Below, in pieces: positions 42,102 through 51,778 of a stretch of 64,000 nt of DNA. Source of the DNA: Himantopus leucocephalus (lineage: Eukaryota; Chordata; Aves; Charadriiformes; Recurvirostridae); the NCBI GenBank assembly GCA_003993805.1, contig RSEF01000003.1, forward strand, positions 43,096,708 to 43,160,707, given 5' to 3'. The position numbers and the translations under genes are program-made. The first letter of the stretch is position 1. Each line of letters opens with the position of its first letter. Below the pieces are notes generated by a model. It had not been told where the DNA came from. It worked only from the letters and a program-made list of their open reading frames with translations, and made no database searches.

Positions 42102-42154
42102 AGGGTGGCGGCTTTGCCCCGCGCGGAGCCGTTGGGGAACTCCCGGATCCCCAT
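42102..42154 (-). CDS. Coding exon 1 of an unidentified gene (N-terminal 17 codons plus 2 bases)
   Basis: The start codon is the ATG at 42154-42152. An in-frame TGA at 42193-42191 closes the frame upstream, and no other ATG occurs on this strand between the start and about 42990, so it is the first usable start in the GC-rich leader. The +4 base is G but the -3 base is C, so the Kozak context is only moderate. The exon encodes MGIREFPNGSARGKAAT plus two bases (CT) and ends at 42102, directly before a consensus donor GTGAGT (42101-42096). The split codon is completed to Leu by the first base of exon 2. There is no signal peptide or membrane segment. Gly2 could in principle be myristoylated, but the following residues give no strong support. 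The product is not recognised. The exon call rests on start, donor and phase match, not on homology. Confidence 0.72.
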
Positions 42155-42864
42155 GGGGAGCAGCAGCGATGGCTGGGGGGCGCCCAGACTTCACGGCGGG
42201 GCGAGCCGGCGGCGCTCACCGGCCGGGTAAGAGGCGGGAAGGAAGGAAGGAAGGAGGGGAGGGAGCGGCGAGGCGGCGGCCCCCGCGGCAGAGGTTCCCC
42301 CGGCGGGAGAGGCAGACAGGCAGGGAGACGGGCGGACCGCCGCTGCCGCCTGCGAGGCGCTGCCAACTGCGGAGCGCCGGCGGCGGGGGCCGGGCAGGGC
42401 AGGGCGCGCTCCGCGCCCCCCACCCCGCGCGCTGCCGCCGGCCGCCAGCAGGGGGAGCCCCGCGGCCCCGCCGCCGCCAACCGCCCGGTGCCGCCCGGCG
42501 GACGGCCGTGAGGAGAGGCAGGGCGGGGGCAGGCTCACCGGCTCCCTGCCCAGGCGAGGAGCGGCGCGGTGCCCGCTCCCGCGCTTCTCTCGCACCGCCG
42601 GCGGGGCGGGCCGCGGTCGGGTACCCGGGGCGCGGCCCCGGCGCTGAGGGAGCCGAGGCGCAGGGGTGCTGAGGCGGGGGGGACCGGCCGCCGCCCGGAG
42701 GGAGCGCGGCTCTGGCGAAGGGCTGCGTCGTTCGTCGCGGTGTCTCCTCGTCCGGCGCCCGTCAGGAGGGAGTGACGGGAGAGCGGTGCGAGGGAGCCGG
42801 GGCAGGGGTGGGCTGCGCCCCCGCGGCGGGCGGAGCGGGCTGGCAGCGGGGCGGCTGCTGGGTA

Positions 42865-42887
42865 CCCCCCCCCCNCCCCCCCCCCCC
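42865..42887 (+). repeat. C homopolymer containing one N
   Basis: Twenty-two Cs are interrupted by a single N at 42875, inside the CpG island upstream of exon 1. The N probably marks a contig join within the homopolymer, so its true length is unknown. Confidence 0.93.
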
Positions 42888-43169
42888 GGCAGAAAGGGCA
42901 CCCGGTGGGGTGGTGGGCCGCAGCCCGGAGGCGGAGGGGTGTCCCTGGGGGTGTCCCTGTGCTGTTCGGTAAGGCCGAAGGGGGTGGGGGGCATCGCAGC
43001 CCTAGCAGTGAGGGTCCTGAAGCGAGAGGAGCACCCTCCTGATTTCCCCATAACGCTGCTGGACCGGTACCGCAGATACCCGACCTTCTATCAAGCAACA
43101 TCTTATTTTATTAAGTCGAAAACACACGCAGTTAAGCTTAAGTAAATGCACGAGCATAGATGTGTACCT

Positions 43170-43340
43170 AATCACAGACTGGTCAGGGTTGGAAGGGACC
43201 TTCAGAGATCATGTAGTCCAACCCCCCTGCCGAAGAGCAGGGTCACCTACCGCAGGTTGCACAGGATCACGTCCAGGCAGGTTTTGAGTGTCTCTAGAGG
43301 AGACTCCACAGCCTCTCTGAGCAGCCTGTTCCAGTGCTCT
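43170..43340 (-). repeat. CR1 LINE fragment, antisense, cut by an assembly gap
   Basis: Starting at 43170 the + strand reads 'aatcacagactggtcagggt', 'tggaagggaccttcagagat', 'catgtagtccaacccccctg', and later 'gcctctctgagcagcctgtt' and 'ccagtgctct'. All are CR1 blocks in reverse complement. The element stops exactly at the 100-N gap (43341-43440), and the rest presumably lies inside it. It is less diverged than the other copies, which fits with an assembler breaking at this repeat. Confidence 0.94.
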
Positions 43341-43440
43341 NNNNNNNNNNNNNNNNNNNNNNNNNNNNNNNNNNNNNNNNNNNNNNNNNNNNNNNNNNNN
43401 NNNNNNNNNNNNNNNNNNNNNNNNNNNNNNNNNNNNNNNN
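43341..43440. other. Assembly gap (100 N) at the edge of a CR1 copy
   Basis: There are exactly 100 Ns. The left flank is CR1. The right flank (from 43441) reads 'atttcattcctctgtccagt' and is not clearly CR1, so the element boundary is lost in the gap. Confidence 0.98.
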
Positions 43441-43641
43441 ATTTCATTCCTCTGTCCAGTAAAGATTGTTTTTCTGCTGTTTTGTTCTTTCCCAGCTGCT
43501 GTCAATTCAAGGTGTAAACTAAATGATGGATGGGTGTTAATACTTTCGTTTGTCATGCAGACTTCGGACAGCTTGGGTGGCAGTGCTGACAAACTTGAAG
43601 TGAGCATGCACCTTGTGAAAGAGAAAAAAATGCATGGGAGT

Positions 43642-43667
43642 GAATATTTTAAAANGAATATTTTAAA
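43642..43667. repeat. Short 12-13 bp direct repeat around a single N
   Basis: 'gaatattttaaa' occurs at 43642-43653 and again at 43656-43667, with the N at 43655 between them. It is a miniature version of the four larger N-split duplications. Confidence 0.75.
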
Positions 43668-46600
43668 GTTCACTGAAAGGTTTAATAAAGATGACATTTC
43701 AAAATTATATTAAGAGGCAACACCAACATCACTAGCTCTTAGGATCTTATCAAACCTTTCTGTAAGTGACGTTTCTTCTTAAAAAATAGCAGCTGCTAGA
43801 GACACACGAGTAAAAATTCTTGTGTATATTATTTCAATTATGTTTAAGCATTGTAGCTAAAACTGAAACATGACAATATGGCATTGGACATTAAAAGATA
43901 AAGTATGGGATCCCACATGATTTGGAATTCGTAAATTTATGGAGCTACTTAAGATTTTTAATATGAGGAGGGAAAAAGTATTGTAGTATACTAGCAATGC
44001 TACCAAGAGTAAGGAACGAGTTAAAAAGAAAAATTTACTAGACAGTATATACCTATTTAAGGAATAGTGGGCAAAATGGAGCAGGATTTGACTCAGAGTT
44101 TAGGTTGAAGCCACCTAGCATGGTACGAAACACCAAGCTGAAGAGGTTCAGCTTTTCTGAACGCCTTTCTAGTGCATTACTTTAATAAAACACCTACAGT
44201 CATCCAAACAAAGAATGGTTAGGAAATAGTGTGGTTTTAAAAAATGGCAGAACACGATAGCAAGGGAACAATTAGTACTTATTCCAGAGTGTGGTGACTT
44301 CCTCTGTCCTGTTAGATACACCTTTTTATTTTTTTCCAGACAACATGAAATTATATGCTTGACTGATAGTCAGCTCTTAAGAGGTGCAGCCATTAAGATG
44401 TATTAGCATTATGTTGTCCTCAATGCGATGCCATGTCAGAGGAAAATATAATTTAAACTGTATTTATTTTGACCTCCCATCAATACTAGCTTGCCAAAAG
44501 TTTCTCTGGGATGGAAGTTTACACTTACCAAAATACTACTCATTTCATGAGAAAGGTAAGTGAATTTTTGTATTTCTCCCACCACCACCCCCAATAGAGC
44601 TGTACATTTAATGGATGCAGTGACATTAGTAGGATAAGATAGCAAAGATATTTCACTGGGCAACAAAATCACAACTACAGAAACTACAGCATGAAGTTGA
44701 TGTGTTCTGTCTTCTCTAGTTCATAGAAATCACCCCTAGGAACTGAGTCTTTAGAAGACAATCCAACTCTCTCCTTAAACAAGTACTTTTCTAACTGAAT
44801 CTTCTGTAGCTGATTTATGCTCCTGCTTCTTAGTATTTTTATGCTTGGCACTGAAGGTATATACCCAAGCCATTAATCAGATGTTCCCACCCCCAGGGTT
44901 TTTTGGTGTTAGACAGAAATACAATATACATGATAAAAGTCCTATATAATATATGGAAATGCTTGTATAGCAAAACTATTAATTTTCTCTAGCTGGGGTC
45001 AAATTTGACATCCACAGGAAACTAATGCTACTGTATACCCAAAGTGGCTCCAGCTGAATCAGCGAGGCTAATTTTACTATGCTATTCAGGCTGGACAGGA
45101 GTGCAGTTTTGAATGTAATTTATTTCACACACAAAATATTTTGTATCAGCAACAAAAAAAAAAAATACATACCTAGAAACTTTCTAGTCTATCCTGCATA
45201 ATCTTGCTTGCACTCATGTTTTAAAATATTTAGTACCACCTTTAAATGGTTTAAATAAACCCGGAGAACCAAGAGAAACTGGTAGAGCAGACAGAGAACG
45301 GCCAAGTACAAGACTGAATAATAAGCAAAAATCAGCCCAACCACCTTCAACAGACTCACACTTGCTCTCTCAAGGAGAGAGAAAGGGAGACTGTTTGAGA
45401 GAGCAGTCACATGAGTGTAAGACATGTTGCAACACATTTTTCATGTGAGCTCCCATGTTGTTCCAAGACCCCTGCAATGCACGGGCAAAACCAAACAAGC
45501 ATCAGAATTTCCAATGTGACTCCTTGCTGAAAGCAACTGGGAAGTTCTAAAAATGATGATGTATCTGCCTGTTGTAGTCAGGAGGGGACATAGAGAGTCA
45601 GTGTCCTGGTTCCTGGGAGATATGTTACTTTGTAGAAAGCTGATTTTAATCTGCTACTTTGAAGCTATGGAATATAAACTGTTCAGTTTCTTCTTTGCCA
45701 GATGCAGTGGAAGATATAAGTCCTTTATAATTGGAATTGAAAATAGGTCTACTGGTTGTTTTACTATTCATTGTTGGATGAGAGTGGCATAAAAAATTTT
45801 TTTAGAACATCTCATCATGTCTTGGTGGTGTATGAGCCCTGCCGTTGCCTCTCTTCCCAGTTCAAATCGAAAACTGAAATGCAAAGAGCAGAAAAATAGT
45901 AACATTTCCTTCCTCCAGCAAGAGGCCCCAAAGGGACTGCAGGTGTCAATGACAGAAAATACAGAAGAGCAGACCTCTTCAATATCTCATATTCTGAGAA
46001 ATGCCAGAGGCTTGAATCTCAAAGTCAATCTGCATTCTATGTAGCCTTGGTATCCCTTCATGTTCTGCCATTTCAAGTAATTTGTATCAGAAATAATGGG
46101 CTACAAAGCAGAGGTTAAGGAAAGACTAGATACCATCTTTCAAGTTTTCTATATTTATCTGTGTATCATTCTGAGTTTGTCTTTTTCACATCGTTGACCA
46201 CAGTAAGAGTTTGGCTGAGGTGGGAGCCAAACAGTCAGGGAATAAGGAAAAGAGGGAATCGTAGCAACAGCTATTACCCTGTCTAGCCCATGAAAACCCT
46301 GGGGGGGGAGAAGCACAACAGCCACAAAGATACAGGGGAGAGATTGAAGGACTCTGGAGAGAACTTCAAAAGAAAACTTTTAATGGATTTGTGCTCAGGG
46401 AAGGCAGTTGCTTCAGTGAATCAGAGCACAACATTCATATTACGTTTAAAGTTGCTTATCTGGAAGCTGTGCTAGCCCCAAGAAAAATCTGATAATTCTC
46501 ACCCTTCAGATAAACTTTTGTTTTTCTAGTTTTGAAGATGGTTTTTAAAGTTGACATTTTTTTTTGATGGCAAAAATGTGTCACTAGCCTTAGACTGTGC

Positions 46601-49600
46601 AGCTTTCTCGGCAGGAGAAATTTCTGAAGAGAAAGGAACACTTGGAGACCAATTTGACAGGCAATTTTTACTGTATAAAATTAATGGCAGCTGTGTGAAG
46701 CCGCTCATGTGTCTGAAACATTATAAATCCCACAGCTGAGTTTTTGATCTCGGAGCACGTAAGATCAAGGAGCATTGCACTGTTGCCATATGGTTCTATG
46801 GAGTGGGACATAGCCACTTCTATGTATGCATTTTGAACCCTATTTGTAAGTTAACCAAGCTTATTTTTCCAGATCTTCTGGGAATAGTTTTGGAAGCTAC
46901 TGCAAATATCCTGCTACACAAACCCAGACCCCACTTCTCCCCACAATATGCAAAAAGGTGTCCTCTCTTCACCTTTTGTCACCTACATTGGATATATTTC
47001 ATCATATCGTAAAGACAGTATCTCACTGCACTTTTTTCTAGCTGTTTTTTGAGATGAAGAGACTTCATTAAAAAAAAAATCCATTAACAGTACAAGTTTT
47101 TAGTGAGACTAACAGTAAGAACCACAGGCAGACAATTTGCAGAGGTGCTATACAGGTCCCTTCTGTAGACAGCAACACCTCTATATACTGTACACCCACA
47201 CGTAGGGGCAGATGTTAGCACTACTGTGAGCCTCAAGGCTGCACTGCTTCTTAGTATAAAATGATATAGCATTAAAAAATGAGTTCTTTCATCTTGTATT
47301 TCTTTAGTAGATTCTTTTATGGTGGTGATAAATTTGGAACAATGAGATTATTTGATTAAACTTTCTCAGTCACTGCTGAATGGACTGCCCTGCTTGTAGA
47401 ATTAATAAAAAGGCCAAGACGCCTCATTAACATGCTTGGTATTGAGCTGGATTGGCAGCGGTGCAGTTTAATCCTGCCAAAGGGCATTTGTTGAGGAGAG
47501 TCAAAAAGCTTTTAAATCATATTCTTAAAGGTTGAGTCAGGAGAAGATGACCTTGCAAAAGCTGTAGTCCTGAACTGTCCAGATTTACCCCCCTGGCCCA
47601 TTCATGCTAGAGCTGCTTACCGCACAGAACAATATGTTAAATAATATGGCTTCTCCTTGTGTAGTTCAAGCTTGATTTTGCTGTGCATGCTGATTGGGAA
47701 GCTAGATACAAAAGCTTAGTTTGGAAAAAGCCGCATGCGCTAGCATCCTCTAGCATTTTTTTAGTAGCTGAAAGTACACTAGCATCACCTGATGGTCTAA
47801 AGGTAAACTTTCATTTACGATAATTGATATAGACCCACCATGCCACTTTCACCCAAAGCTTCACATTCCGTGTAAGCAATTACAGCTCAGAAAGACATGG
47901 AGAAAGCGGATGAAAAGCACCATTTGTACATAATCATGCCTATGAAAGAGATCAAGATTAGTGTCATCATTGCTGTTTAAATTCATGCATCTATGGCAGA
48001 CATAACTACAGAAAGTTATAATGCAATTTACTCCACAATGTCATTCTCATACAGAACAGCCTATAAAACAGATCTCAAACTTCTGTTTTGGAAACACTAT
48101 TTAGATTATTTACTTAGACATGCAGGGTGAAAGTCCCAGGTAATTAAAACATTCTTTACAACTGGTTGCCCAGATGGAAGTAGTTTTTTGTATGTAGACA
48201 CAAGCAGCTGCATTTCTCAACAGAAATGAGAAGTGCTCAAGCAAACCAGTTTCAGGCCATTAAAATTTAAGGCAAAGTTATCCACCAAGCTCAATCAATC
48301 TAATTTATTTTCATGCTGGTGAAACTTCACCAGCTTAATGGAGTTGTCTCCAATGTATAGCTTCTGAATTCACAGGTAGGCTGTCATTTGGAGCAGTGGC
48401 ATGATTTTTGTGATTGATCACTTTATGATATTTTCAAAAGAAATGTGAGTGCAAGAAAGTTTTATTGCAAGTATCTTTACTTCTAATTTTACTTAAGCTA
48501 AGTACATAAAAACTTCTTAAAGATCAGTAGGTCCTCGTGTTCCTTTGTTGGTAATATTTCTTCTAAAGCAGATTTTTTTATTCCTTTTTCTAGGCTGCCT
48601 TTATTGGTTTTGAGCTAAAGGTTTTCCTTTATATGTAAGTTTTCCTTTGTTGGCCCATGCAAAATTCCTATTCAAGTAAAAATAGGGGAATGTGAAAAAA
48701 TCCAGCAAAGACAATTTAAGCCATATTAGCAACATGATAACCATGAGGCAGTACATGGAAGGCAAACTAAAACCCGTATATAAGGTAAGGAAAAGATCAC
48801 ATTAGGCTTAGATATCGTCACTAGGAAAGGGACACTCACCTTGACTGTCTTGAAATACAAACATTGTCCTTGAAATAGTAATCCAGAGACAAAAATTACA
48901 AAAAGGTTTCCTAGGCTATAGGACTCCATGGCACTTCAGGAAATGCTACTGCTGTGTGAGACTGAGGACCTGGGAGAAAGACTAGAGGAGAGAAACATTC
49001 TTTAGGCCACCGTGGGTTTTTTAATTGAGTATTTGGCTATAAAGATAAGGAAAGATGCTAGCCTTGATATTCTTTTGTTGGAATCTGTGGTAAACAGAAA
49101 AAACAAAGACATTGCACACTTCCCCAGTAGGATTTTTTTAATGCCTGCCAGAAATATCAATTTTAGTTGAATCAAATATCTAAGAAAGAAAAATCAGAAT
49201 AATTCATTTTTATTTTATTTTTTCTCCTACTACACAATATATGGATGAATCAGTTGAGATTTCACACACTAAAAAGTTGAAAAATGGCAACATTTTGTGC
49301 TTTACTGTGCAGTGAAGAGGTAATTTGCACCCTTTGTATCTCACATGGGATTTTTATATTGCCTTCAATGTATTTTTTGTAAACATTGAAAGGGAATTAA
49401 AATAGCGCCTAGAAAACACAGTCATTATTACTGCCTGAACACTGAGCTGCAGGTAGTTTTTTGCCATCCTCCAGTACTCACATGCACATATACTAAGAGT
49501 TTTAGCTCTCAGCCGCAACTAAAATTAATGTCTTGTAACCTTAAATATGGTGATTCTGTACTAAAACAAAATAAATCTTCATCACAACAGATTTTAGCCT

Positions 49601-49910
49601 GCCTTTTGGCACCAATTAGAGACCAAAATTGTATTTATTCCTTTTGTCATCATAAATAAAAGGGCCTTTTTTGTGGCTTCTCTTCCCACCTGCTCTATTG
49701 TCAGTTACTACGATGCCATTTGAGACAAAAGCCCACTCACACAGTGGGCTGCCCACCTCTCAAGTTCACTTCATGCTGCATTAGTCCATTAAACACTACC
49801 TTGTCCTTGCAGGGCTGAGCAAGAGCTCCCTTCTCTCTCTCTCCTCCAGTAGTTGTGGACGTTCTCTGCTTTATCAGGTATAGCACTCCTGAATATTATA
49901 CGCAAGCAGA

Positions 49911-50037
49911 GATATTGTAATGTACAGAAACTTTTTTTAAGCCTAATCTCAACAGTCAAATTAAAAAAAAAAAAANGATATTGTAATGTACAGAAACTTT
50001 TTTTAAGTCTAATCTCAACAGTCAAATTAAAAAAAAA
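49911..50037. repeat. Direct duplication of about 61-65 bp split by one N (probable assembly artefact)
   Basis: Copy 1 (49911-49975) and copy 2 (49977-50037) both start 'gatattgtaatgtacagaaa' and end in an A-run. They differ at one internal base (gcctaatc against gtctaatc) and in A-run length. The single N at 49976 lies exactly between them. This looks like two overlapping contig ends placed side by side instead of merged. Confidence 0.9.
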
Positions 50038-51057
50038 CCCAACTCAATATATAGCTCTGCTCATGAAGTTGAGGAGATATATAATAAACATGCAAGTTAT
50101 TAACAGTGATTTTTCTGGCATTGTAATAATCCATGAGCTAGCAGGCTAATTTTAGGCTCATGTACGTCTCCAACTAAAGATTAAACATTCATCTTTCTTC
50201 TGTGATCAGTAGTTTTTGTAGCACATGCTTTTTTAAGTATTGAGGTATTTTGTGATAGTAGGACAAGTAAAAAAAATTCTACAAAATAACTAATGAAAGG
50301 TTTCCATTGACTGAAACAGGATCTTCAAATTAAGCTGATCAACAATGTTTGTGCTTATCTAACGATTTTGCCAGTTAGCAAATCCAAGTGGTGACTTTAT
50401 TGGACTGTTCTACAACTAGCGACTAGACCTTGCAAAAAAGAAAACAACAGAAACGAGAACATCTGCAGTAGGAGAAAATACGCAGAGTGCACTTATACTC
50501 CAAAGAGAAAGTCTTTGTGGCATTAAGGGAACCTGCATCTAACATGACAGCACACCACCAGATCATATGTGAAGGTTTATGGAAACACACACGCACTCGC
50601 CATGAGGTAGCCTAGGGATAAAAGCTATTTTTCAGGCTTGTGCATCAGCAGCATGAACAAAGGTTCACCATTTAGGACATACTTACCACTTCAAGGAGGG
50701 AGAAAAAAAGGGAATTTTTTTCACTTTCTCACCAATTTTATTCCCTCAGGAATGCACAGGGTAACATGTCCTTTACTTAAGTTAGCAGATCAGATTATAG
50801 AGATGATGCAGCAAGAGGATGCTGCCTTTACACAGTCTCACTGTCCTGTAGTTGAGAGAGTGGGCAGGGAAAAAAAAGAGATACTAACAGAAATCCTTCA
50901 AAGCCATTTGTTATGAGAAAGACAATACATTATTTTTCCAGTTCGCCTGGGACAGGAGAAGTAAGGGGCTTACATCTCAGCAGAAAACTTACAGTTTAGA
51001 TACCGAGCAAAACTTTGTTTTGGTAAGGATAGTTACCAACAGAGAAGTGCCTCACTT

Positions 51058-51137
51058 AGGAACTTTGCTGGAGCCTCCATCGCCGGTATGTAACCAGAGG
51101 AACTTTGCTGGAGCCTCCATCGCCGGTATGTAACCAG
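51058..51137 (+). repeat. Perfect 40-bp tandem duplication (2 copies)
   Basis: The 40-base unit from 'aggaactttgctggagcctc' to 'cgccggtatgtaaccag' is present twice with no mismatch and no spacer (51058-51097 and 51098-51137). Unlike the other duplications here there is no N between the copies. It may be a real recent tandem duplication or a fully collapsed contig-join artefact. Confidence 0.95.
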
Positions 51138-51761
51138 CTAGACACACATCTGTCGAGGGATGAATCCTGCTTTGTCCATTTCTGTTCTCCACAGTGGAGG
51201 TCTCAGTATCCATTGCTCACTGGCAGCAGCCATTTCATACGCGAGGCCAAAGTCATGCCAGAAAAAACACAGACTGAATATTAAATTTTTAGAGAAGTGT
51301 TGCTGCAGTTGCTCCTGTTACTCCATTTAATGTTTTGTATTGCATTAGTCAATAGCTACCTCATTATTTGCAGCCTCCTTGGTTTTTCCATTTTATTACA
51401 ATTTAGTTGTCAAACAAGATTGAAAAGAAATAAATCCTGGAGCTTGGGTAATGACTTGTTTTCCCTTATCTGAATGCTCATTCTCTGGTTAAGAATGAAC
51501 CCTTTTTCCACCCCCCTCCAGAATTAAGCTATCATTTCATCTGATAAAATTAAGTTACTCCTGATTCTTATGCCTTACCCGTGGATGGTCATCACCTCTA
51601 TCGTGTATGAGCCAGCTTAGAGCTCCAGAGAGTATTATCTGTGTCATGCCTTTCAGAAATGCAGTTTGTAGCACTAACTTTTGAAGAGATTCTTTGGTGA
51701 CATTTTGTAAAGATACAAGTGAAGCACAAAAGAGATTTCCCTGCAGCCTGCAACATGGTGG

Positions 51762-51778
51762 GTGTGTGTGTGTGTGTG
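51762..51778 (+). repeat. (GT)n microsatellite
   Basis: Uninterrupted GT dinucleotides over 17 bases, preceded by 'ggtgg' and followed by 'aggggag'. Confidence 0.9.

Larger units (their letters stand above)
41300..43080. promoter_or_regulatory. CpG island with promoter and 5' leader of the minus-strand gene
   Basis: CpG dinucleotides and GC content rise abruptly from about 41300 and fall again near 43080, against AT-rich flanks on both sides. The island covers both coding exons, the mini-intron and about 900 bases upstream of the start codon. GGGCGG/CCGCCC (Sp1-type) words are frequent and I saw no TATA box near the likely start region. This is the usual architecture of a broad, TATA-less vertebrate promoter. 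The transcription start cannot be fixed from sequence alone. It must lie upstream (higher coordinate) of 42154, plausibly in 42200-42800. Confidence 0.85.

Noticed and set aside
41716..42480. 254-residue minus-strand open frame, and the 286-residue frame at 42191-43051, in the CpG island
   Set aside because: Compositions are extreme Pro/Arg/Ala/Gly, as expected when GC-rich non-coding DNA is read in any frame. They conflict with the well-supported exon structure on the same strand, and the second spans an N-containing C-run.
42032..42672. Plus-strand open frames of 159 and 211 residues overlapping exon 1
   Set aside because: Arg/Pro/Gly-rich shadow frames of the CpG island with no recognisable domain.
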